A stretch of DNA of 64,000 nt from the NCBI GenBank assembly GCA_013141015.1, contig JABFRT010000030.1, positions 31,734-95,733 of the forward strand, in the 5' to 3' direction. Of this stretch, positions 8,415 through 16,156 are shown one piece after another (position 1 is the first letter of the stretch; each line of letters begins with the position of its first letter). The notes under the pieces are model-generated. The model searched no databases. It was given only the letters and a program-made list of their open reading frames with translations, and was not told the DNA's origin. The position numbers were made by a program, and so were the translations under genes. This DNA is from Hyphomicrobium sp. (GTDB taxonomy: Bacteria; Pseudomonadota; Alphaproteobacteria; Rhizobiales; Hyphomicrobiaceae).

Positions 8415-9398
8415 ATGTTCCGATCGAATTTGATGCTCAGCGCCACGCTCGCGGCGTTGACACTTGGTTTCACAGCCGTCCCCGCATCGGCGTACACGGC
8501 CTACATCACCAACGAAAAAGACAACTCCCTGACGGTCATTGACACCGAAAAACTGGAAGTCACCAAGACCATTAAAATCGGCCAGCGCCCCCGCGGCGTG
8601 GTGCTGTCAAAGGACGGCAAGCTGGTCATCATCTGCACCAGCGATGACAATATCATCCAGGTTTATGACGCAAAAACGCTTGAGTTCGTCAAAACGCTGC
8701 CCTCGGGTCCCGATCCTGAATTGCTGGTCCTGCACCCCGACGGCAAGACGCTGTACGTCGCCAACGAAGACGACAACCTCGTCACCGTAGTCGATATCGA
8801 ACAGGGCAAGGTCGTGTCCGACATCCCGGTCGGCGTTGAACCTGAAGGCATGGGCATGAGCCCGGACGGCAAAGTGCTGGTCAACACGTCGGAAACGACC
8901 AACATGGCGCACTTCATCGATACCGCCAGCCACAAGACCTTCGACAACATCCTCGTCGACAGCCGTCCGCGCGTGGCGATTTTCAATGCCGACGGCACGC
9001 AGCTCTGGGTGTCGTCTGAAATCGGTGGAACCGTCGCCGTCTTTAATCCGGCCGACCGCAAGCTGATCGGCAAAATCAACTTCGAGATTCAAGGCATCGC
9101 CAAGGAAGCGATCCAGCCGGTTGGCGTGCGCATCACCAAGGACGGCAAGAAAGCTTTCGTCGCGCTTGGCCCGGCAAACCGCGTGGCGATCATCGACACA
9201 GCGACCTTGAAGGTCGAGAAGTATGTGCTCGTCGGCCAGCGCGTCTGGCAGATGTATCTGACGCCGGATGACAAGCTGCTGCTGACAACCAACGGCGCAT
9301 CCAATGACGTCAGCGTGATCGACGTGGCCGCTCAGAAGGCCGTCAAATCGATCAAGACCGGGCGCTATCCGTGGGGCGTCGTGATCTCCAAGGACTAG
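8415..9398 (+). CDS. PQQ-associated YVTN-type beta-propeller protein
   Basis: The protein has a signal peptide (MFRSNLMLSATLAALTLG ending ASA) and then about seven repeats of the YVTN pattern, such as VIDTEKLEVTKTIKIGQRPRGVV, TLYVANEDDNLVTVVDI and NDVSVIDVAAQKAVKSI. This matches the periplasmic beta-propeller that accompanies PQQ-dependent dehydrogenase ABC systems. The ATG at 8415 has GGAGAA six bases upstream; an in-frame ATG at 8394 is less likely. Length about 327 residues. It is third in function order between the binding protein and the ATPase, with an 83-base gap to the latter. Confidence 0.85.
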   Translation: MFRSNLMLSATLAALTLGFTAVPASAYTAYITNEKDNSLTVIDTEKLEVTKTIKIGQRPRGVVLSKDGKLVIICTSDDNIIQVYDAKTLEFVKTLPSGPDPELLVLHPDGKTLYVANEDDNLVTVVDIEQGKVVSDIPVGVEPEGMGMSPDGKVLVNTSETTNMAHFIDTASHKTFDNILVDSRPRVAIFNADGTQLWVSSEIGGTVAVFNPADRKLIGKINFEIQGIAKEAIQPVGVRITKDGKKAFVALGPANRVAIIDTATLKVEKYVLVGQRVWQMYLTPDDKLLLTTNGASNDVSVIDVAAQKAVKSIKTGRYPWGVVISKD

Positions 9399-9481
9399 AC
9401 GGCCTTTGCATGGGTGCGCGATCACGCGGCAACACCTGAAGACAGTAACACCACGGCGTTCAAGGAAAAGCAGAGCCCTCG

Positions 9482-10273
9482 ATGACCCTTCAAGAGACGA
9501 TACAGCCGGGCGGTGCCGACAGCATGATCCCTTCCCTGGTGGTCAGCGGCGTCAGTCATGCGTTCGGCGACAAACGCGTGCTCGACAATGTCTCGCTGAC
9601 CGTGCCGCAAGGCGCGTTCGTGGTGCTGCTCGGCTTGAATGGCGCCGGTAAATCGACGCTGTTTTCCTTGATCACCCGGCTGTACGACAACGTCTCCGGG
9701 CAGATTGCGATCCGCGGCTTTGATGTGCGGCGCAAGCCATCGCAAGCCCTGCAGAAGCTGGGTGTGGTCTTTCAAAGCCGCACGCTCGATAGCGATTTGA
9801 CGCTGTTGCAAAACCTCAAATATCACGCAGCGCTGCACGGCTATCACGGTGGCGACGCGGCCACCCGCGCAGCCCAGGCTCTTGAGGTCGTCGGCCTTGC
9901 TGAGCGTTCAGGCGAGAAGGTGCGTGCATTGTCTGGCGGTCAGGCGCGCCGCGTTGAAATCGCGCGATCTCTGATGCACCGGCCCGATCTGTTGTTGCTT
10001 GACGAGGCAACCGTCGGTCTCGATATCGGTTCGCGTGAGAGTGTCGTAAAAATTGTCCGCGATCTCGTCGCCAGCCAGGGGCTCGGCGTGTTGTGGGCCA
10101 CACATCTGATGGATGAAGTCCGCCCAGGCGATCATGTGGTTGTGCTGCACAAGGGCCGCGTGATGTTTAAAGGCGGCGTGCCGGACTTCATGAAAACAAC
10201 TGGCAAAGACAGCGTCAGCGAAGCCTTCCGCGCCATTACCGGCAGTGCCGCCGCTCTTGAGGAGGCCGCGTAA
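9482..10273 (+). CDS. ABC transporter ATP-binding protein, PQQ-dependent alcohol dehydrogenase system
   Basis: A 263-residue ATPase with Walker A GLNGAGKST at 51-59, Q-loop VFQS, signature LSGGQ at 150-154 and Walker B LLLLDEA near 170-176. The closest family type is the export-like ABC ATPase that accompanies PQQ alcohol dehydrogenase systems. Its stop overlaps the permease start (TAATG at 10271-10275), so the two are translationally coupled. An ATG at 9524 just before the conserved core is an alternative start. Cargo is unknown. Confidence 0.87.
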   Translation: MTLQETIQPGGADSMIPSLVVSGVSHAFGDKRVLDNVSLTVPQGAFVVLLGLNGAGKSTLFSLITRLYDNVSGQIAIRGFDVRRKPSQALQKLGVVFQSRTLDSDLTLLQNLKYHAALHGYHGGDAATRAAQALEVVGLAERSGEKVRALSGGQARRVEIARSLMHRPDLLLLDEATVGLDIGSRESVVKIVRDLVASQGLGVLWATHLMDEVRPGDHVVVLHKGRVMFKGGVPDFMKTTGKDSVSEAFRAITGSAAALEEAA

Positions 10274-11286
10274 TGGCAACAAGCACAACACTCGATCCGG
10301 CGATTGGCCCAGGCACAGAGACGATGGCCGAAGCCGCGGCGCGGCGCATCGGCATCAGCGGCTACCTCGCCTGCTTCAAGGGCATCGTCTGGCGCGAAGT
10401 CCTGCGCTATCTGCATCAGCGCGAACGGTTCTTCTCCGCCCTCGTGCGGCCGCTGATCTGGCTTTTCATATTTGCCGCCGGGTTCCGCCAGACGCTCGGT
10501 GTTTCGATCATTCCGCCGTATGAATCGTACGTGCTCTATGAAGAGTTCATCGCGCCGGGACTGATCGGCATGATCCTGCTGTTCAATGCCATGCAGTCGT
10601 CGCTGTCGATGGTCTATGACCGCGAGACCGGCGCCATGCGCACGCTGCTGGTCAGCCCGTTCCCGCGCTCGTTCCTGCTGCTGTCCAAACTCTTGGGCGG
10701 CGTCTCGGTCGCGTTGCTGCAGGTCTATGCATTCCTGTTCGTCGCCTGGTTCTGGGAAATTCAGCCCCCCAAAATCACGGAAATTAAATTGTTCACGATG
10801 TACGAAACCCCCGTCTGGCTCGGCGACGTGTTTGGCAGCGTCAAAGAACCGGTCGTCACGTCGTTGATCGGGTTGCCAACATTCCTGCAGGCCTACGCCG
10901 GTTACATCACGGTTATACCGGCCCTGCTGCTGGCTGGGCTGATGCTCGGCTCGCTGGCGCTGTTCATGTCGTCGGTCATCAAGCAGCTTGAGAACTTTGC
11001 CGGCGTCATGAACTTCGTGATCTTCCCGATGTTTTTCGCGTCATCCGCGCTCTATCCGCTCTGGCGTATCCGCGAAGCGAGCCCATTGCTTTATGAAATC
11101 TGCCGCTTTAACCCGTTCACATATTGCGTCGAGTTAATCCGCTTTGCATTGCACGGGCAGATCGACACCGTATCACTTGGCGTAGTAATAGCCTGTACCG
11201 CCGGATTCCTGGCGGCGGCCGTCTATGCTTACAATCCGTCGAAGGGCTTGATCGCACGCCGCGGCGGTCCCGGCGGATCAGCTTGA
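10273..11286 (+). CDS. ABC-2 type permease, PQQ-dependent alcohol dehydrogenase system
   Basis: A 337-residue integral membrane protein with six hydrophobic segments and the ABC-2 pattern. Visible blocks are YLHQRERFFSALVRPLIWLFIFAAGF, FIAPGLIGMILLFNAMQ, SMVYDRETGAMRTLLVSPFPRSF and the C-terminal YEICRFNPFTYCVELIRFALHG. This is the export-type permease of the PQQ-associated ABC system. It overlaps the ATPase by one base and is followed 10 bases later by an unrecognised secreted protein, so the operon continues. Confidence 0.86.
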   Translation: MATSTTLDPAIGPGTETMAEAAARRIGISGYLACFKGIVWREVLRYLHQRERFFSALVRPLIWLFIFAAGFRQTLGVSIIPPYESYVLYEEFIAPGLIGMILLFNAMQSSLSMVYDRETGAMRTLLVSPFPRSFLLLSKLLGGVSVALLQVYAFLFVAWFWEIQPPKITEIKLFTMYETPVWLGDVFGSVKEPVVTSLIGLPTFLQAYAGYITVIPALLLAGLMLGSLALFMSSVIKQLENFAGVMNFVIFPMFFASSALYPLWRIREASPLLYEICRFNPFTYCVELIRFALHGQIDTVSLGVVIACTAGFLAAAVYAYNPSKGLIARRGGPGGSA

Positions 11287-11296
11287 GGAAGCGACT

Positions 11297-12007
11297 ATGT
11301 TCGACGTGCGCAAAGTGTTTGACGGTCGCAAGCTCCATTTGGCCATCGCCATGGGCGCCGCCTTGGCATCTGGATGGTCCAGCATCGCTTTAGCCAAAGA
11401 TGAATCGACGCCCGATTGGCCGTGCGTCTGGCGCAAAGTGATCGAGATTGACGCTGCTGCCATCTGGGACGGACCATCGCTTGACGGCGCTAAGGACTGG
11501 ATGAAAGACGACGCGGTGCGCAAACTGTCGGCCTACCTGATCTCGCGCCGCTTGAAACCGGAAGAGGTCGAAGCCGCAATCGCAAAATTTGCCGAGGGCG
11601 TGCCGGAGGCAACGCGCGACGCCAAGTTGACAGAACTGTTTACCGCTTCACTGTCGCGCACCAACGACGAGCGCAAAATTGTGATGAGCGGTATCGAACG
11701 GTTTCACAAGCGGCAGCTTGCCCGCGCCAAGGAAATCGAAGCTGCCGGTATTGATTTGAAGGACGCCGACGCCATTCAGCCCGCTCCCGAAGGCCAAGGC
11801 ACGACCGGGCCGGCCGGCAAAATCGAAGACGTGCAGGCTGCTGCTGCAGCGGCCGCCAAGGATGACCCGGAAGAAAAGATGAAGTGGGAAGTCCGCGTTT
11901 TCCAAGAGCGCCAGCAGAACATTCCGATTGCCTGTGAGATTCCGCAGTTGATGGATGAGCGGGCGGGCGTTATCGCGCGGGCCATCCGGGCCTTGATGAA
12001 GAGCTGA
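11297..12007 (+). CDS. Secreted protein of the PQQ/methanol operon, function unknown
   Basis: I do not recognise a named family. The 236-residue protein has a signal peptide ending near SSIALAKD and then PDWPCVWRKVIEIDAAAIWDGPSLDGAKDW, which suggests a periplasmic protein with a single Cys pair (one near the N-terminus, one in IPIACEIPQL at the end). The middle is charged and helical, with an Ala-rich linker (AAAAAAAK). A similar protein is common at this place in XoxF gene clusters. It is the last gene of the plus-strand operon; spacing to the permease is 10 bases. Confidence 0.7.
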   Translation: MFDVRKVFDGRKLHLAIAMGAALASGWSSIALAKDESTPDWPCVWRKVIEIDAAAIWDGPSLDGAKDWMKDDAVRKLSAYLISRRLKPEEVEAAIAKFAEGVPEATRDAKLTELFTASLSRTNDERKIVMSGIERFHKRQLARAKEIEAAGIDLKDADAIQPAPEGQGTTGPAGKIEDVQAAAAAAAKDDPEEKMKWEVRVFQERQQNIPIACEIPQLMDERAGVIARAIRALMKS

Positions 12008-12257
12008 CACTTACTCCAAACAGATTGCCCGCGTTCCCGGACGCAGGCGTGGAGCGAAAGCTGAACACCAAAGATCCGGGATCTTTCGCGTTCGCGTTTT
12101 TTGTCAATTGCCGCGACCGCTAAAGATCCCGGATAGCTGCGGAAGCGGGATCGAAATTTTACCGCTCCATCTGGGCCGCGGCTTCCGGGAATGCGGGTGG
12201 GTGTTGTTCCGGATTCCACCTCGCTCCGGCAACCGCACAAATCCTCAACGCAAAGGC
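12008..12257. other. Convergent intergenic region with small dyads
   Basis: The 250 bases between two convergent genes hold no plausible gene. A 17-base dyad (AAAGATC, two bases, GATCTTT) lies at about 12070-12086 and is followed by TTTTTT at 12097, which may act as a weak terminator for the plus-strand operon. A second GATCCCGGAT dyad lies near 12125. Nothing else stands out. Confidence 0.35.
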
Positions 12258-12887
12258 CTACGGCTCGGGCTTTATCTCAGCCACCGGCTGGCCAATTTCC
12301 TGCCAGGCGTCTGTGCCTTCGGAGAACCACAGCACGTTGGCATAGCCGTAAGTCAGCGCGCGCTTGGCGGCGTTCCAACTCATCCAGCAATTGCGCAAGC
12401 AAAAGAACACCAGCGGTTTTGATTTGTCGCCGCCGCTGAGGCGTTCGAGATTGCTTTTAAAGTATGATTCCGCTTCCGCCGACAGCACGCCATAACCGGT
12501 GTTCGCCAGCCACTTGGCGTTCTCAATCGAGAAGTGCTGCGGCTCGCGCCAGACGGTGCTGGCCGGAAGGTTCGGCGGTTTTGGCGCATGCGGATAAACA
12601 TCGATGAACACAGCCGAGCCCGCTGACCATAGCTTGGAGGCATCGTCCGCTGAGAGCACCTTGGCACCCCTCAGCGTCGCCGGTACGGGCTTGCGATAGT
12701 CGTCGGTCCGGTACGTTTCAGGCTCGGTGACAGTTTCCGCTTTCTGCCCCGGATCAACGGCTTCCGCCGCGACTGGTGCTGTTGTGGCGAGCAGCGGGAT
12801 AATCACGGCGCAAGCGATGCCCAGCGCACACAAATCGAACAGCCGGCGGCGCAGACGCCAAGCATCGTCCATCGCTGCAAAACCCAT
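12258..12887 (-). CDS. Rhodanese-like PQQ-associated protein with CxxxCW motif
   Basis: This 209-residue protein has a hydrophobic signal segment (LFDLCALGIACAVIIPLLA) and a rhodanese-like domain ending in LVFFCLRNCWMSWNAAKRAL, followed by GYANVLWFSEGTDAWQEIGQPV. The CLRNCW motif is that of the PQQ-dependent catabolism-associated CXXCW family. It probably acts in the periplasm in redox or sulfur handling next to the methanol dehydrogenase system; the substrate is unknown. It overlaps the XoxJ-type gene upstream by one base (12887), so they form one operon on the minus strand. Confidence 0.82.
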   Translation of the reverse strand: MGFAAMDDAWRLRRRLFDLCALGIACAVIIPLLATTAPVAAEAVDPGQKAETVTEPETYRTDDYRKPVPATLRGAKVLSADDASKLWSAGSAVFIDVYPHAPKPPNLPASTVWREPQHFSIENAKWLANTGYGVLSAEAESYFKSNLERLSGGDKSKPLVFFCLRNCWMSWNAAKRALTYGYANVLWFSEGTDAWQEIGQPVAEIKPEP

Positions 12888-13783
12888 CAGCGCGCCGCCG
12901 CGGCTGGTGCCATTGGCGCGCCACCAGTAGCGGCTGCAGCTTGGCGCGGCTCCTTGATCAGATCGACCGATAGATCGTCTTCGACCATCACCGGTACGCC
13001 GTAGTCGAGCAGCACCTTGTCGATGTCGCCGCGGCGGCGGGCGATGATTTCGTTGAGCTGGCGCTTCCAGGCGTCATCACCGTTGCGCACGCCCATGGTG
13101 ATGCGGAACGCAATCTTGTTCTTCGCCGCTTCTTTCAGCAACGGCACAACCACAAGATCCGGGCTGGTCTGCTTGGCCCAGTATGCGGCGATCGGACCCC
13201 AGTTCACGCCAAAGTCAATTTCACCGGACAGTATGTCCTTCATCATATCGGCGGCCGGGTTGTCGAAACGCCGGTCGGTCATCATCCGATAGCCTTTGAC
13301 CTGGCTCATCAGTCCGTATTTGGCGGCCAGCGTTCCGCCCGCCGAGCCCTGCACGACGCCAGCCTTCTTGCCCTGCAACTTGGGATCGCCCAGCGTTTCG
13401 ACGCCGTCAAACCCTGCGCCCTTTTTGTAGATCAGCACTGACGTCGAGCGGTAAATCGAATTGGTGTTGAGCACCATGTCATCGCCCTGTCCCCAGCCGA
13501 TCACCAGATCGCACTTTTTGGCGAATAACGTCATGCGGATAAATCCGGTGGCTTTGGGGAACCACGTGTAGACGACTGGCACTTTCAAATCGTCGCCGAT
13601 GATGTCAGCGATCTTGTTCTCAAAGCCCTCGCGCTTTTCATTCGAGAACGGCAAATCGGCCGGATCCGAGCACACGCGCAACTGCTTGCGATTAACGAGA
13701 TCGGCCTTCGGTGCGTCGGCAGCGGAAGCCGCGAAATTGAGGCCGGCGAGCGCGACCAGAGCACTGACAAGAACTTTCTTCAT
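12887..13783 (-). CDS. xoxJ: Quinoprotein dehydrogenase-associated periplasmic binding protein, XoxJ type
   Basis: A 298-residue exported protein starting MKKVLVSALVALAGLNFAAS. The mature part KQLRVCSDPADLPFSNEKREGFENKIADIIGDDLK and KKCDLVIGWGQGDD is diagnostic for the MoxJ/XoxJ family of solute-binding-fold proteins that assist PQQ methanol dehydrogenase maturation. I start at the ATG at 13783, after a GGAAGG site; 17 further in-frame codons upstream do not look coding. It sits downstream of the two XoxG-type cytochromes and xoxF on the same strand, as expected for a xoxF-G-J cluster. Confidence 0.85.
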   Translation of the reverse strand: MKKVLVSALVALAGLNFAASAADAPKADLVNRKQLRVCSDPADLPFSNEKREGFENKIADIIGDDLKVPVVYTWFPKATGFIRMTLFAKKCDLVIGWGQGDDMVLNTNSIYRSTSVLIYKKGAGFDGVETLGDPKLQGKKAGVVQGSAGGTLAAKYGLMSQVKGYRMMTDRRFDNPAADMMKDILSGEIDFGVNWGPIAAYWAKQTSPDLVVVPLLKEAAKNKIAFRITMGVRNGDDAWKRQLNEIIARRRGDIDKVLLDYGVPVMVEDDLSVDLIKEPRQAAAATGGAPMAPAAAAR

Positions 13784-14079
13784 TGCGGTTCGGCGCCTTC
13801 CAGATTGAGAATGTTGTGGCTGATAGAGCAGCACAGGACTTGGGACCTACTACGGCTGCGGCGCCTATTCGACCACTTTTTCCTGAGCTTCCGGGAAAAT
13901 TTCCGTGATCGTTATGCGGGCTCGCGTGAGCATTGATGCGCTGCGGGCCAAGTTGTGACGCAGAGTTAATGTTGCGCCCTGCTGCTGGCAGCGAAACGGG
14001 AGCAGAGGCCTTGCCCCTGCTCCCGTGATCGATGTCGTCAGCGGCCGCTCATCCAAGCGTGCCACATGCAGCGTACCGT

Positions 14080-15126
14080 CTAGCCGGTGCAGTCGGCGGC
14101 GGCCTTCTTCGCTTCCGGCGAGATGTCTTCGCGGCCATTCGGACGCCCAGCCGGCATGCCGGTCTTGGGGTCAACCATATTATTCGAACGGGCCTTAATG
14201 TAGGTGTAGATGTCGTCGAGGTAGCACATGATGTTGCGGTCTTCGCCGAAGGCCGGCATCACGTAGGTGGTCCCTGCGCGGTTCACTGTGCGGCCGCCGA
14301 CAACTGTGCCGAAGAATGTTTCATAATCCATCGTCTTCAAGGATTCACCGAGGCCCGGCGCAAAGGATGAGCCGAGCGCGTTGGGGCCGTGGCAGACGTG
14401 ACAAGCATCGTGATAGCGGCGGAAGCCCTGCCATGTGGCCCAATCCACTTTGTAGTCCTTGGTCACGGCTGGCGTGGGCTTGCCGTCCTTGTCGCGATAG
14501 CGGCCATCTTTGAATGCTAAGCCCTGGGTCGTGGCCTGGGCTTGAACTTCTGCGTTGTCGCCAGTGGCGGCAGGCGCGGCAGCCGGCGCTGCCGCTGGTG
14601 CCGGTGTTGCTACCGGAGCGGCAGGTGCCGCTGGAGCGGCCGGTGCTGCAGGTGCTGCAGCGATGGCATCCTTCACCGCTTCTTTCGCAGCTTCAACTTT
14701 TGGAGCAACAGCGTCCTTCACTTCAGCCGCCTTGTCAGCGACCACCGCAACGGCGTCCTTGGCTGCTTCCTTTGCCGCTTCGACCTTCGGCGCCGCCGCG
14801 TCCTTCGCAGCTTCGAGCTTAGCCACGACCACGTCTTTAGCGTCCGATGCCTTGTCGGCAACATTCGCGGCTGCATCCTTTACAGCTTCCTTGGCGGCTT
14901 CGACCTTAGGCGCCGCGGCCTCTTTCACAGCCGCAACTTTATCCGCGACTTTTCCAGCAACGTCTGCGGCCTTATCCTTCGCCGCGTCAACCACCGCAGC
15001 GGCCTTTTCGCTCGCCGTTGGCGCTGCCGGCGCTTTGTTCGCCGTCTTATCTTCGTTGCACGCACCAACGCCCAGCGCCGCGCCTACAGCGAGAACCGCT
15101 GCCAATACTTTCAGATCTGCACTCAC
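14080..15126 (-). CDS. XoxG-type cytochrome c with lipoprotein anchor and Ala/Lys helical repeat
   Basis: A 348-residue protein in three parts. Residues 1-23 form a lipoprotein signal (VLAVGAALGVGAC, lipidated Cys23). Residues about 28-165 are an Ala/Lys/Asp/Val repeat of units such as AAAPKVEAAKEAVKDA, like LEA or apolipoprotein amphipathic helices. An Ala/Pro linker leads to a C-terminal cytochrome domain with CHVCH at 242-246, the axial YVMPAF Met, and the two extra Cys of the four-Cys methanol-metabolism cytochromes. The domain is almost identical to that of the neighbouring 191-residue cytochrome. The GTG at 15126 has CAGGAG upstream and puts the lipobox in place. It probably accepts electrons from XoxF while tethered to the membrane. 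Confidence 0.8.
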   Translation of the reverse strand: MSADLKVLAAVLAVGAALGVGACNEDKTANKAPAAPTASEKAAAVVDAAKDKAADVAGKVADKVAAVKEAAAPKVEAAKEAVKDAAANVADKASDAKDVVVAKLEAAKDAAAPKVEAAKEAAKDAVAVVADKAAEVKDAVAPKVEAAKEAVKDAIAAAPAAPAAPAAPAAPVATPAPAAAPAAAPAATGDNAEVQAQATTQGLAFKDGRYRDKDGKPTPAVTKDYKVDWATWQGFRRYHDACHVCHGPNALGSSFAPGLGESLKTMDYETFFGTVVGGRTVNRAGTTYVMPAFGEDRNIMCYLDDIYTYIKARSNNMVDPKTGMPAGRPNGREDISPEAKKAAADCTG

Positions 15127-15235
15127 GACCGCTCCTGTTGATGTCGATGCCGGCCCCACAGCCATATTAGCCTATATAGAACCAAGCTTTGGAATTGACA
15201 CGGATATTTGGCGTAATCGATGCAGATTTTGCGCC

Positions 15236-15271
15236 AAAAAAAAATGGACCGCGAAATTCTCCGCAGTCCAT
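15236..15271 (-). terminator. Rho-independent terminator after the short XoxG-type gene
   Basis: On the minus strand the arms ATGGAC and GTCCAT, extended by GCG/CGC, enclose an 8-base loop and are followed directly by a run of eight T. It separates the 191-residue cytochrome gene from the larger cytochrome gene, so the second is likely transcribed less or from its own promoter. Confidence 0.8.
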
Positions 15272-15299
15272 CTTTAACGCGTTCCGGCACCAATTGGAC

Positions 15300-15875
15300 T
15301 TAACCGGTGCAGTCGGCGGCGGCCTTCTTGGCTTCCGGCGAGATGTCTTCGCGGCCATTCGGACGTCCGGCTGGCATGCCCGTCTTCGGGTCGGCCATGT
15401 TGTTCGAACGCGCTTTGACGTACGTGTAGATGTCGTCGAGGTAACACATGATGTTGCGGTCTTCGCCAAACGCCGGCATCACGTACTTGGTGCCGCCGCG
15501 ATCGGCAATGCGGCCGCCGACGACGACGCCGAAGAACGTTTCATAATCCATCGTCTTCAACGAGTCACCCAAGCTCGGCGCAAACGTCGAGCCGAGTGCG
15601 TTCGGGCCGTGGCAGACATGGCAGGCGTCGTGATAGCGGCGGAAGCCCTGCCACGTTGCCCAATCCACTTTGTAGTCCTTGGTTACGGCTGGAGACGGCT
15701 TGCCGTCCTTGTCGCGGTAGCGGCCATCTTTGAATGCTAAGCCCTGGGTTGCTGCCTGGGCTTGGACTTCGGCGTTGTCGCCAGCGGGTGCCGGATCTGC
15801 TGCCGAACTCACTGTGATGCCGATGGCGGCGCAGGCAAGTGCTGCGGCCGCAAATGTGATGCTGAACCTTGTCAC
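15300..15875 (-). CDS. xoxG: c-type cytochrome, methanol metabolism-related (XoxG)
   Basis: A 191-residue periplasmic cytochrome c with a signal peptide ending near VSSAADP. The haem motif CHVCH lies at residues 85-89, the likely axial Met is Met133 in YVMPAF, and two further Cys at 144 and 189 match the four-Cys family of methanol-metabolism cytochromes. It lies directly downstream of xoxF on the same strand and should be the electron acceptor of the XoxF dehydrogenase. It has its own upstream region with an inverted repeat at 15910-15926 and a strong terminator after it. Call is firm. Confidence 0.9.
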   Translation of the reverse strand: MTRFSITFAAAALACAAIGITVSSAADPAPAGDNAEVQAQAATQGLAFKDGRYRDKDGKPSPAVTKDYKVDWATWQGFRRYHDACHVCHGPNALGSTFAPSLGDSLKTMDYETFFGVVVGGRIADRGGTKYVMPAFGEDRNIMCYLDDIYTYVKARSNNMADPKTGMPAGRPNGREDISPEAKKAAADCTG

Positions 15876-15909
15876 GAGTTTCCTCTCACGCGTTTGTTTT
15901 TTGCAGGGT

Positions 15910-15926
15910 TCGTACTTTTTGTACGA
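15910..15926. promoter_or_regulatory. Inverted repeat upstream of xoxG
   Basis: The arms TCGTAC and GTACGA are perfect inverted repeats separated by TTTTT, 35 bases upstream of the xoxG start. A second, looser dyad around GTTTAAA lies at 15931-15951. Either could be an operator or part of an mRNA leader hairpin; no known regulator site is recognised. Confidence 0.4.
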
Positions 15927-16097
15927 TTTTGGGCGCTGTTTAAAACGCCGGTCGTGTCTTTTGGCTGTATAGGCGCGCGCGCATTCCGGTCAAGTTACAA
16001 GGCCGGCCGCATTGATGTGAATCGCGGACCAATCGTCGCTTTTTCACAGGCGCCAATCACCGTCCCTTGCCCGTCCGTCATCGAGTGCCATGCTCAT

Positions 16098-16132
16098 AAA
16101 AAAGGACCGGCGCAGGTTTCCCCGCGCCGGCC
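16098..16132 (-). terminator. Rho-independent terminator after xoxF
   Basis: On the minus strand a GC-rich stem (GGCCGGCGCGG against CTGCGCCGGTC, GGAAA loop) is followed by six T. It lies 25 bases after the xoxF stop codon, giving xoxF a largely monocistronic main transcript. Confidence 0.85.
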
Positions 16133-16156
16133 CCGAAGTGTCGATCAACTACCGGT

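Noticed and set aside
13865..14065. 66-codon minus-strand frame between xoxJ and the larger cytochrome
   Set aside because: No ribosome site, no hydrophobic or conserved pattern, and not in step with neighbours.
14514..15277. Long plus-strand Ala/Ser-rich frames opposite the cytochrome repeat
   Set aside because: They are the antisense reading of the Ala/Lys repeat and have no start signal.
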